Shown: in pieces, positions 1 through 11,504 of the stretch
Layout of the letters: every line of letters starts with the position of its first letter
Numbering within the stretch: position 1 is the first letter of the stretch
Source of the DNA: Syngnathus acus
Taxonomy: Eukaryota; Chordata; Actinopteri; Syngnathiformes; Syngnathidae
Assembly (NCBI RefSeq): GCF_901709675.1
Contig: NC_051097.1
Span: 3,772,539-3,836,538 of the forward strand
Direction of reading: 5' to 3'
DNA length: 64,000 nucleotides
Program-made: the position numbers and the translations under genes
The notes under the pieces: model-generated
Database searches by the model: none
Seen by the model: the letters and a program-made list of their open reading frames with translations, nothing else
What the model was told of the DNA's origin: nothing

Positions 1-148
1 AGTGAGAGTGTTTATTCCAAAACCAGTTCCATAAGTGGTATGTAAAGAGCAAATTATAAAAGCACTAAAACAGTTATTGTCAAAATACTTCTGGAATAAA
101 CTGCAGTAGTACACATTTTTATGTTTACAGCTCTAATTTCTTACTGAC

Positions 149-2566
149 CTGTCTTGTTGTTGTGTGTGTGGTCATCTGGCAGGTTGTTTTGAAGCAGCTG
201 GCTTCCACCACCGACACCAGCACCCACAAACCAGTTCACATTCGCATTCCACTGGTTATTGTACCCGCAAAGGTGAGACTCCTCGAAGTCACAATCTACA
301 TGCAAAATAGTGAGAGGAGAGAGAATTTGTGATTCTGTGTTTGTGTATGTCTTGGCTGCATCTGTTAAAAAAATTCAAACTCTTATTCCGATATTTCTCT
401 ACAACTTCGCTGATGACTAGAGGACCACATTAAAGTTTCACATGTGATCCACCCAAAAGTATTGTAAATAAACGCTAGCTGAGTGCTGAGCAAAACCATA
501 TGGAGAGAAACACATGACACATGTCATGGTGATTATGGTTGAAGTCGGAAAGGAAGTGTGTTGGTCAGGTCATATGTGCAACACATTGAAGCGAATTACT
601 TAAATAAAACCTCAGATATAGTTTGATTGCTGTACTGAATACATGTTGTGTGAGTGAAGGCGTGACTTCACTGACCCAGGCAGTATCCGGGACTTATGTG
701 GATTTCAAAAATGGCCACGCTGCTCCCAGCTGTCTGCCCAGGTATCCCCTCGATGACGACCTAATAGACAACACATGTCAAGTAACAGTAAACGTGGGAT
801 AAGGGGATGATATATGGGGTGGTTCAAAGGTCACATATTATAAATGCATATTTATTGCCAGACAATCACACAGTGACGAACAATAAAAAATACATAGACA
901 TATTTTGTCAATATTTAAAATGGCCTTGGAAATAAAAATAATAAATAATTCCACTCGACTCCTGTCGTATTTCTCCCCCCTCAGGTCTGGCCTGAAATAT
1001 GTTTATGTGCTTAGGATGTATGGTGCAGATGTGGCTAACCCTTGTGTAGGTCATGACCTTGTCAGAGTCAGAGCCACCTCTGCATATAACGTAAACATGT
1101 GCTCGACTGTTCCCACACAACGTTTAGTTTATTTTGCCACACTCTTTGCATTGACCTCAATTAAGGCTTGCATGTGAATTGTTGACTTGTATTTTATTGG
1201 GGGGGCGGTTGACTTTGGTCATGCACTTTTTTTGCCTACGTTGTTTTTGCAGTATCAATATAAAATACATGTAAAAAAAATATATATATATATACCATAT
1301 AATAATATAAAATATATATTTTACCCGAGCAGTCTCGGTGCTGTTGGACAGGTCCATGCTTGCAATGACCCAGCTGTCTGACGGCATTTGGCTGTTCCAC
1401 AGTGGCTTGTCAAAGCTCCGTCCCTCTGTGCGCTGCAAGACTTGCAGGCTTCCTGCGCCGCTAATCTGGTAGACCAACCTCAGGCAGCTCCATTCGCTCT
1501 GCTCCAAAACTGGACTCAACAAGACTCCTGTGCTATCTGCACGTATGTCTAAGTTGTGCTCATCGTTCAAAGCAGCATCCACGGCGATGAAACGGCCTGC
1601 AATGTAGGAGAAAGTTGACATTTGAAAAAAGTGAAGTTATTTTTTCTGAATAAATCACATCGGGTATATAGAAATTTAAGATCGACACTCTGGCCAAGGT
1701 TGTAAAATCTGCGCAATTGACATGTTTTTTTCCTGTCACCCTAAAAAAATTGAAAGTATGATCACATATGGACATATGGCTTGGATGTTTACTATTCACT
1801 TCTTAAATGACTGAAATTATTTGTCTATGTGTGGCCTACGATTGGCTAGTGACCAGCGTGTACCCCTTATGCCACCCGAAGTTAGCTGGGGGAGACTCCA
1901 TCATGCCCGCGACACTCGTGAGGATGAGCGATTCAAAAAATGTTGGATGGATGGATGATTTCTCTGTAGAATAAATGATCTATTCATTCATCAGCAAGCT
2001 TTGATCGCTTAAAATAAACACAGACGTCACAATGTGATTGTTCCCAGCTCTCTTAAACTGCAGATTCGACCCAGTTAGAATGCCTAAATGTGCTCTTGCA
2101 CAGAGTCCAGATGAGTCAATGGAGACCAGATGTGCTTCCCTTCACCAGCTCTACAACTGTGAGCCATTTTCATTGACAAATTAAATAATCAGCATCTTAA
2201 CGTTTTTTTTTTTTGATTTGGCGTAAACTTCTATAAGTGATAGGAGTGCAGATGAGAATGTATTTATAAAACAGCCCAATTACCATCTTTGTGCAGGATC
2301 CAGCTACTAAAGTCTGCATCTGACATGTAACCGCAGGTGTTGGCTTCAAAGTTGCAAGATCCCGGCAACAACTGCTTGTGGGCTTGGATGGCGGCTTCAG
2401 AGGAGAGGGGAGCAAAGTGAGAAAACAGAGTGAACGACGGCAAGTATGAATCACAGAAATTGGCAGTCAACAAAAACAGATCCTCGTGCACCAGCACTGG
2501 CACCATCACTGAAAAGTACTTACCAGCGAGAGCCAAAAGATAGAAAGGAAGCATTGCAATCTTCAT
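149..2566 (-). CDS. mamdc2: mamdc2 (MAM domain-containing protein 2), 5' part, runs off the left edge
   Basis: Secreted MAM-domain protein; mammalian MAMDC2 is an extracellular proteoglycan-like protein with tandem MAM domains. Five coding exons (minus): 2524-2566, 2284-2394, 1325-1596, 676-760, 149-295. All have GT-AG borders and compatible phases (1,1,0,1,1). Exon 1 starts at the ATG at 2566 and encodes a hydrophobic signal peptide (MKIAMLPFYLLALA). MAM domain 1 follows, with GSCNFEANTCGYMSDADFSS, EWSCLRLVYQIS and SDSWVIASMDLSNS, ending at the exon reading VIEGIPGQTAGSSVAIFEI. MAM domain 2 starts with CDFEESHLCGYNNQWN. These blocks align collinearly with human MAMDC2 as I remember it. The remaining domains must lie left of base 1. 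Identity is also supported by synteny with apba1. The gene is divergent (head-to-head) from apba1. Confidence 0.9.
1831..1962 (+). repeat. Degenerate SINE 3' body (fish tRNA-SINE family)
   Basis: Contains the conserved tail-proximal block of a widespread teleost SINE (gtggcctacgattggctagt, then ccgcgacactcgtgaggatg) and ends in a GGAT-rich tail. It lies in mamdc2 intron 2. The family assignment comes from likeness to the fuller copy at 23187-23545. Confidence 0.6.
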
Positions 2567-2741
2567 TGGGCTGAATTTCTGCTAAGATATGAAAAACAAA
2601 AAAAAAAAGGAGAAAAAAGTTTCCCTTTAAGTTTTGCAGTCTGAGTGTCTCTCCAGCTCACAGACTGGCAGCACACTGATGACTGTCCTGAATGTGGAAG
2701 TGTGTGTGTGTGTGGAAAGCAGAGCCGAGTGAAGAGGAGGA

Positions 2742-2769
2742 GGAGAGAGAGAGAGAGAGCGAGCGAGCG

Positions 2770-2830
<61 letters not shown>
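2742..2830. repeat. (GA)n microsatellite upstream of mamdc2
   Basis: About 89 bp of GA dinucleotides interrupted by a few GC units near the left side. It lies 176 bp upstream of the mamdc2 ATG, so on the mamdc2 strand it is a CT tract in the promoter or 5' UTR. Confidence 0.95.
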
Positions 2831-2831
<1 letters not shown>

Positions 2832-2849
2832 GGTATAAGGAGTGAATGG

Positions 2850-5800
2850 GTGGAAACAAATAATTGAAGATGGTAGGAAAGTGTGAATGGTGAAATGGTG
2901 AGGATGGTAAAAGAAAGGAAAAAGTGCAGATTAGGCCAATAAGATTTATTAATGTGAATTGAACATGCAGCCTATATAGGGCTTCCAAAATTGCAATTGA
3001 AGTTTTCAAAATAGAAATGAAATATGGCCGAAAATGGTTTAGAAGCAAATTTCAAACAAATCCAGTAGTGGAGAAAAGGTCAAATTTGACTTCTGTAGCT
3101 TCCATTAGATATTTTGTGAGGGTTTTTCTTGCCCCTTAAGGAAAAGTCTGTTCCGCAGCTGGCAGTACATCCTTTCATTAATTCTCGAAAGTGCTTGGAA
3201 TCATGGACGACCTTATTCTGGAATAGTTGCCTGTCAATAGCAGAGCACACAGCACTGCATACAACCAAAACTCATTTTTAACCTTTTCAGAGGATCTCTA
3301 ATTAACAATGTGATTAAGAGGCTTTCATCTTCAACATAAGGTCGGGGCTCCAATGGAGATCGAATGGTCACAGAATTTATTTTGGATTTAGATAATAAAA
3401 TTAGTTTAAGCAGACTAAATCCTTTCGATTTGATGATGCTTGGAGTTGACTTAGTAGGCTTGACCTAAATCATCTCTTATGTTGCCATAGGCCTCGACTA
3501 AAGAGGATTACCCGAGATGCAACAACATCATTTGTTGACATTTATATCCAATTTATAAAACTTGTCACTTTGTCTGCACTCTTGCCCCAAAGTAATCGGT
3601 CCTTATTCATAAATAATGGTAGCCACAATATTGCATTTATCACTGTACTCAGAGTCACCCACTTTATTTTTGAAAGCAGCTATGCTTACAGTGTATTTCG
3701 ATTCATATTTTTAAACAAAAAAATGCTTTAAAGAATTTTTTTTTTAGAAAAAAGCATATTAATGTCAATTCATAATTCTTCCCTGGAAAAACACATGACA
3801 AAATTTGGCATCAGTTTTTGCCATTAATCATGTTCTCGGTCTTATTTCTCATGTAGTTTCCTGGTTGACTCCCAAGCTCACTAAATTATCATTATCCTAA
3901 TTTGAATTCATAGATTTAGAGGTGACTCATCCACCAGTTGTGTCGAAAAGGTCTGACGGGTCCTTTTTTTGGGGGGAAATGCAACTCATTCCTGTGCTGA
4001 AGGCAAATGACTCACACACATCTTTCAATTGTAATTGCAAAAATGTTTCAGAAGAGTTTCATTCTTCTTTTATAGTCAAAAGAGCGCATTTGAAAATACC
4101 TGCTCTGTCTTTGTTGAAACCCCAACAAAACATCCATCATATTATTGATTCAATGTTTTTCTTGACAGCACAATGCCAAGAAATGTTCAAACAGTCAAGA
4201 CGTGTCATTTTCACCACATAAGAGATTCATGTTTGCATGATGACACAGCAATGGCATGTTCAAAGACGGAGATTTACGGCAGAGAGTGAAGAGGTCCACT
4301 CCCTGAGGAGCCTCCACCCTTTCTCTGGGAACACCCAGCTAAACTCTATTTCTCTAAACAAATGAAAAATCATACACATGAGACTTATCAAGTTACATAA
4401 TTTGATCAATATGATACACTAAACCTTCTTTGAGGGAACTTCTGTGAGGGAATCTTTCTTTGCACATTTAGTACTTAATCTATATCTATTTGTCATACTC
4501 CGGTGATAATTTACAAGTTGGTATGCCTTCTGTTAATCTACATATAACATCTGGGAAACAGATGAGCCTCGAAAACATGTGATTTTTAATCAAATAATTA
4601 TAAATGTTTATTCCTCATACATTAAGAATATAGAACCAAGGTGTGTATTTTTCTAATAATTCCACGAGTGGCAAACAAAGATTACTTCCCACAAAATACA
4701 TTCAGTTATTTTTTTTTCCACATTTGACAGTCGTAGCAAGAAGATACTCGTGAGAATGTCTCTATTTCAGCTGTTGCAGATTTGATGACATCACCAGTCA
4801 TTAGTAGCTCTTAGCTAGTATAAACAAACTCTGTGTCTAGAATTTTTTTTTAAAGGCAACAAAGATTTCATTTTGACATATTTGCGCCAAAGTAGTCATA
4901 GTTAATTGGACTTCCTCCAACATTGTGGAAGAAATGTCTTCTTGCTCGTTAACATGCATTAGATTGATCACGTTAAAAAAACAGCTATACTGATTGTATA
5001 CTCATTATCTAATGAGCCTGTTTGAAATGTTTGCTGTTGCTTTAAATAGAGGCCATAGGTTTTCTGCATGAGAAGAGATAGGAAAAAAAAAAAAAACTGC
5101 AATGGGCCAATGAAACATTGATGTGCTTAATGGGTTCATTCGGCATGACAAATTACTAACGACACTTCTATGTGTATTGTACAGTATAGTATAGCCGAAT
5201 CTGAAAGAGTAAAGTATAAGTCATTATTAATGGATTCTCACAAAACTGTTAGCAGAGTCATAACATTAGAAGTAGCCAACAGTACTTCAAATTCCATGAA
5301 GTCACAGCAAAAAATAAAAAAAAACAATTAACACTGTTAGAGTGGTGCTCACTCTAACGTATTTTTGCAAGAACCACACGGGAGACAGTATGCCCTTTTT
5401 AAGCATTTGCAAATGGAGAGTCATTCGTCGCTGTGCGTACAGCGATGATCGAATGAGGTCTGACTCAGGCCTCTTGCAAGAGCATTTTTATTGAGAGAAA
5501 CAGGGTGGGGGTGAGAGTGGACTGGATGGAGTTGAAGCCCTTGACCTCTAGTCAAAGCATAGCAGGGGGTGTCTTACGACGTTGTGTAGGACGGGACAAG
5601 CTAGGTTATTTATTACAGGTTACATTCCAACATAATCATACGATCAAGATAATCTGTAAACCCTAACAAACACCAACAGTTATGTCACAGGGATGTTTTT
5701 GTGTGCATTTTGTTCATGCACAAATGCAGTGCTGGCACTAAAATACTGCCAACTCTTTGCACTCCGTCCTTGTCTTCTGCAGCTGTTGTCACGGTAACAG

Positions 5801-6620
5801 GAAGGCTGTAGCTGACTACTTTCTATATTACAGAGGTGGTGCAGGCATTATTGATCTACTCCATGAGGTCCTGGGGTGACAATAAAATATGGATTAGCAT
5901 GTCAGGAGAGAACACCGCCCACCATATTTCCCAATGGTGGTTTATAAAACGTCTGCCTTACAGATGAGAAGTCTCGAACTTGAATCTTGAATCTGGCCCG
6001 ATTGTGCGGAGTTTGCATTTTCTCAGTGGGAGTTTGCAAGACCCCTGAAAAACACTCTGTAACTGTAATTCTTCTAATAATGCTTCGAAATATGCATATC
6101 TACGAGTAGCAAACAGCAAATATGCAGGGGGCGACTGTAGTTTTAAGTTGTAATAATCATAACAGCAAATAAGCGTAACTAGGCTGTATATCAATAAATG
6201 CATTATTATTATTTTTTTTATTATTAGCCACGCCCCTCAATGTTTCAACCTAAAGAAATATGCCATATTTGATAGACAGGAATATAAATGAAATATTTAT
6301 TGGTTGTCCCTAGCTAACATGCTCTGCTGCCACTAATTACATGGGTGCAGGGGAGGAGTCAGTTAGGATAAATTTAGACTCAACTCGGTCACTATATTTA
6401 GACAATTTTTCAACCCTTCAAATGGTCAGCAACTTCAATGCTCGCCAAAAATTAGACGTTACAATCACTTAGGCATTGATATCATGATGTCATTTTCAGT
6501 CGATAGCGAGTGCAAAATGGCCACCCACTCAAGTGGATAAAAACAAGCGAATTCTGCTATTTAACTCATAGTTCACAAATGCAATAATAATGATAATATT
6601 GTGTTTAGACTAGCTGGATC
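2850..6620. other. Intergenic region without recognisable genes
   Basis: AT-rich sequence between mamdc2 and the first MITE. I see no conserved coding segment; short open frames here have no recognisable motif, splice context or codon pattern. A 9-bp hairpin (gttagagtg / cactctaac) sits at about 5336-5358. The stretch from about 5400 to 5700 looks repeat-like but I cannot name a family. Confidence 0.6.
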
Positions 6621-6628
6621 GCATAGAA

Positions 6629-6961
6629 CAGGGGTGTCAAACTCATTTTTTTCGCGGGCCGGATTGTACTCATAGCTTCTTTCGGAGGGCCATTATGACT
6701 GTCAGCCCAAATAAATGGATGAGCACCTCATATTATATACAGTACAAGCTACAAAACAAACTGACAAATAACTCGTTTTCAAATCAGACGAGTAAAAACT
6801 GGTCAAATATTAAAAAAAAAAAGAAGAGATTATTAAAAGTGAAGACAATTTGTATTTCTAGTAATGACATACGAATTTGATGCACAATTTGTCTTCGCGG
6901 GCCACATAAAACGATGTAGCGGGCCGTATCCGGCCCCCGGGCCTTGAGTTTGATACATGTG
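6629..6961 (+). mobile_element. hAT-type MITE with intact 8-bp target duplication (copy 1 of 3)
   Basis: 333-bp noncoding element. Left end CAGGGGTGTCAAACTC, right end GAGTTTGATACATGTG (imperfect inverted repeat). It is flanked on both sides by the identical 8-mer GCATAGAA (6621-6628 and 6962-6969), and an 8-bp duplication is the hallmark of hAT transposition. Related copies lie at 37106-37431 and 50230-50545. There is no transposase coding capacity, so it would need an enzyme supplied in trans. Confidence 0.88.
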
Positions 6962-7238
6962 GCATAGAAGATTTTGTCAAGACATTTTTTCACTTTACTT
7001 CCCTTTAAGTATTAGTTTACTTTTTCACAAGAGACTTTTTACACAGGTACCAGTGCTTCTATATATAAGCACGGAGTCGGACTTAATTTCAATTAAAGAT
7101 ACTTTTACCAGCAGTTGTGGCACCCATGCAGTAAGGCCAATTTAGCGGAAAAGGTTATAGCGCCCCCCGTGTCAGCCAGTGTTGACATTGAGGACTGTGT
7201 TTACCTGACAGTATTAGATCATATCACACTGTAGCCAC

Positions 7239-7352
7239 CATTGATGATGATGATGATGAGGATGAGGATGAAACTCTTGAGTCTTTTTTGTGATCACGGT
7301 TCATTTAAATAAACCGACACGAGGATGATGTTGAGGAGGATGATGATGATGA
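7239..7352. repeat. GAT/GAG trinucleotide-rich tracts
   Basis: Two short imperfect (GAT)n/(GAG)n tracts at about 7242-7272 and 7322-7352, just upstream of the CpG-rich presumed apba1 promoter. Confidence 0.75.
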
Positions 7353-7399
7353 CAACGAATTGCCCAGCCTCTTCTGGCTGCAACGAAGCATGCCAGCAT

Positions 7400-7606
7400 C
7401 CGCAGCGCTTGTAAAGGGCGCTTTGTGCATCCCTAATCCGTTGTGATGTCACAGCGCAGGAGGAGGGGCTTCGCTCTCTGCTTTAGCCCGACAACTTGTC
7501 GTCGTCTGGAGGGGCGAACCGAACCGCAGCAAGCCGACCGAGCGAGCTGGCACCGGGGGGAGGAGGTGGCAAGGATGCATCCGGCCTCTCCTCCACTGAA
7601 ACGCAG
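7400..7606 (+). promoter_or_regulatory. apba1: Presumed apba1 promoter and noncoding first exon
   Basis: The only strongly GC/CpG-rich block between mamdc2 and the apba1 coding exon. It ends in a good splice donor (ACGCAG|GTAACA, exon end 7606). A CRE-like octamer TGATGTCA lies at 7444-7451. No in-frame start leads into a known protein, so I read it as a 5' UTR exon spliced to the coding exon near 11445. The transcription start is not resolved. Confidence 0.6.
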
Positions 7607-8169
7607 GTAACACGATGGCCGACTGTGTGTTTTGTGTTACGTGTTTGTATAAGGCCTTGTTTTTACGACACCTGCCCGGATGCAAGCGTCTGGAGGCGCA
7701 TCAAGACAGGTGACAGATTGTTCCTCTATTACATAACATTTCACCGAGATGAATGGTGGTTGATCCATCGGGAAAGATCACGTCATGTTATTTTACACAG
7801 TGCGTGCATTTCATTATACAATATTATGTTTGGGAGACGCTGTTTGTCTCTCTTTTTTTTAATACCCAGCTGCTCCTTCATTCCCATCGTGCTGCCAGAT
7901 AAATGGCTTAGTTGAGCGCTGCTAACGTAAGAGAATCCTCAATGCAGTTGGAAGGGTTTGAAGCACTCGACAGTTTGACATCCATTCCGTGTGTTTCATG
8001 GATTTTGGAGATATGTAGTTGTTATTATGCAAACACGGTGCAAGAAACATGACTGTGTGTGTGTCTATGAGAGAGGAGAAATGATGCATCAATTATTAAA
8101 AGGTAAAAAAATCCTCATGAGTGATAACAGAGCAAATCAAATGATTTTTTTACTGGATATACCATTTAC

Positions 8170-8371
<202 letters not shown>

Positions 8372-8944
8372 TGGGTGGCACAGTGCACTCATAGGTTTGG
8401 AATTTTGTCCCAGAGTTCTGAAGTTTGAGATACAAATCTCTTGCGGTGTGGTTTACCGACTGTTTCCATGTTATCTCCAAGCTTGTGTAGTTATTCAGGC
8501 TTCCTTCCATCTTCTAAAATTGTGCATTTTAACTTAATTCATAATCAGGTTTATTAAGGACACAATGGGCCCATAGAAGACTACAAAATTAATACATACA
8601 ATAAAATAATTTAAAAAAGTGCTGGGTTAGCTATTTCACCTAGTTTGGGTTACTTTTAAGTCAGTGGTGAAAAAAATGCAATTAAAGTATATGTATCGTA
8701 TGCTATAATCAGCTGTTTTCATTGGACTCAGACAGGCATTTCAGATAAGGTTCATGTTAGTGCAGTACAATATTTGATTCTGGCTTCGGGTGCAACTCTC
8801 GATTATGTGGGTCATTGTAACGTCACACAAGGCAGATATCACTTACGTAATGCATGATGTCTTTCTGTACTTCCATGTTTGCTTGATATTGCATAACAGT
8901 GTTCCCGCCATACCGAAAACCTTCAAATTTGAGGTGTCAAATTA

Positions 8945-9093
8945 TACTACTACTACTACTACTAATAATAATAATAATTAATAATAATAGTAATAATACA
9001 ACCAAGGTTCAGGGTGTCCCCCGCCTACTGCCCGATGACCGCTGGGATAGGCTCAAGCACGCCCACGACCCAAAGCGTTACATCGAGGGATGG

Positions 9094-9126
<33 letters not shown>
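8945..9126 (+). repeat. SINE tail fragment flanked by (TAA)n tracts
   Basis: Trinucleotide tracts at 8945-8998 (ACT then AAT units) and 9093-9126 (AAT units) enclose, at about 9002-9092, the 3' body of the fish SINE family (cagggtgtcccccgcctact, tgggataggctcaagcacgc). This is a 5'-truncated copy in apba1 intron 1. Confidence 0.7.
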
Positions 9127-9127
<1 letters not shown>

Positions 9128-9129
9128 CA

Positions 9130-11440
9130 CCCTAAAATTTTAACTTTTGTTTTATCAGTGCATGTAAACGTTGTGGGTATCACTCAGATGTGTTTCGCTA
9201 AAGTGTTCTTTTTGCTAACCTTAATTGAGGTGTCTGCAATTATTTAGACGTTGTGCTTTTGTGACCTCCTGGATAGATTTGTAGCTGTGCTCTTGGGGTA
9301 ATTTCTGTAGGCTGGCAACTCCTGGAAAGGTTCACCACTATTCCTACCATTTGAAAATAAAATTACAAGGAGTTAAACAGGTGATGGCTTTCAATTCCAG
9401 CCTTTTCTCCAGTGTCACTTACAACAAATTCACTTCACATTGTCTTTGTTCGACAAAAGCTAATTTTACTGAACAGATTTCACATTCCTGTAACTGTTTT
9501 TTCTTGTTGTTGAGGGGAGTATATGCCCAAGTAGCACGTGTGCTGTTGACAGTGGGTGTTTATCAGGAGTGGATTAGTGATTTAATGGGTTAGCAAATCC
9601 CCAACCCTGCAGCTTTCACTGCACCCTGACAGATGGAAGTGTAGCACTCTGCTCAAGGCCCAGCAGATCTACCGCTGCTCTGCTGGGCCATCTGCGGCTG
9701 GGCCAAGAACTCCTTACTGAGCCTCTCTCCAAGGTGCTTGGCGTCTCCCACAAAAACTCTGTGCAGGGAAGATCATGCAGCATTCTCCCAGTCGACCCTG
9801 GCAGCTGGTTGGATTTCAAATCCAACTTTGGGGACCTTATTAACCTCAGCCCTGGGTTCACCGTCTCCCTTTTCTCTATGTATTTGATTACTCAACTTCC
9901 GACCCCACCTTATGGTGATGGGCATCATATCGTCAGACGGCGATCAGTTTTCATGTTAATTTTAATCAGGTGAATACATCATTTAAACCTTTCCTCTCAA
10001 TATTAAGCTATCATTACCCAGTGCAATTTTAGTTGCATACTGAGTTACTCGCTGGCAGTAGCTGCTTAGAACAAAAGCTCACGTGGGATCAGTCACGGGA
10101 TGTCTGGAGCTGTATTGGTGGCGTGTAAGACGTAATTACTCCTTTTGAAAGAAGGACGGGGGTCAGAGTGGGAGTAAATTTTTAGTGTACTGTGTACACA
10201 CTACAAACACAATATAAGGAACAATTACGTATAATAAATTAATAAAATTAATAAAATATATTACATTGAATATACAACTTTTTTATTGCTTTATTAATGC
10301 GCATAGACAGTGCAAAAAAAATAAAGCAACATTTGCTGTAGACACACATTTTATAGCAGGTTCCTTAAGGGGTCAACACCATACATATGCCCAATGCAGC
10401 TTGTTTGTGAATTGCGACCAAAAAAAAAAAAAAAAAAAGAAAGCAGACAACAAATCTTTTCCTACTAAAAGGCAATTACATTGGCGCCGGAATCATTTGT
10501 GACCACGTCATCATTATGCTGATGAGTTTCATGATATCATCTCTTCTGGACTGGCCCATGCAAATATCTTATTTTAAACTCACACTCAATTTCACAGTTA
10601 CTTAATACAATAAATAACAACAAAGTGTCCTTCCAGACAGCCTATCGTGAAAAACCTTATGGTAGATTATTTTAAACAACGATTATAAAGGTAAGCCTTC
10701 ATAACAAATGACGCTAGTTCTCAATCTGCACATTGGGTTCTTTTCTGGTTTTCCTTAATCAGTAAGATTGTGATCTCAGAACACACAGCAAAGGCTAGCA
10801 GAGGAAATAACTGATGGATACCCTGATAGCCTCATCATATTTAATCAGCCTCACAATTGGCCTTGTAACCACCAGGACACTTATTATCCAGATCACTGAC
10901 CCATCCGTTGCTCTCTGTCACTTCTTATCCAACATCAGCAAAATATCCCTGTTTGTCTTCCCACCCTGACTCCTCTTTGACCTTTGGTTAAATTTACTTG
11001 AATAACCACAAGGGATCTCCAAACCTATGTCCTCAATCAATCAAGACCAGTTTTAGTCAGTGATTCTCACAGTACAGAAACATGCATGTAGGTTTCACTG
11101 AAGACTAAAATTTCCTACAAATATTAGTGGAGGTAGCTATGATGAAGGATTACCCCGTTACCTCCTTAAAAAGGTAAAGAATATGGGTGGAACGCAAGTC
11201 ATTCTATCCCCTTTTCAGTGTGGCGTGAACAGCATTGGCACCAAAATGTCTTTGTCTCCGGATGTTCTCTTCCGAGTACGTTGCCTTGACATGAGCGTTA
11301 AAAATGTAACAATTTAACACAACACTCTTGAAAAAAGTGTACGTTCAAATCGGATACACTTTTTCAAACTCTTACGAACGGACGCTTTTCCATTCTTTTT
11401 GTCTGATAATTTGTTCGTATTGTCTTCTGTCTCTGTTTCT
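9130..11440. other. apba1 intron 1, remainder
   Basis: No exon, RNA gene or clear repeat family found. The segment 9600-9860 is more GC-rich and reads like decayed coding or transposon sequence, but I could not match it to a family. A poly-A run lies at about 10421-10438. Confidence 0.5.
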
Positions 11441-11504
11441 GAAGGGTTTCCGTGTAAGTGAAAGGACTATGTTTTAAAAATTGGAGTCAAATCACCCCAG
11501 TAAA

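Noticed and set aside
2563-3048. 161-aa minus-strand open frame with SLSLSL run
   Set aside because: It is produced by the (GA)n tract and has no splice or homology support.
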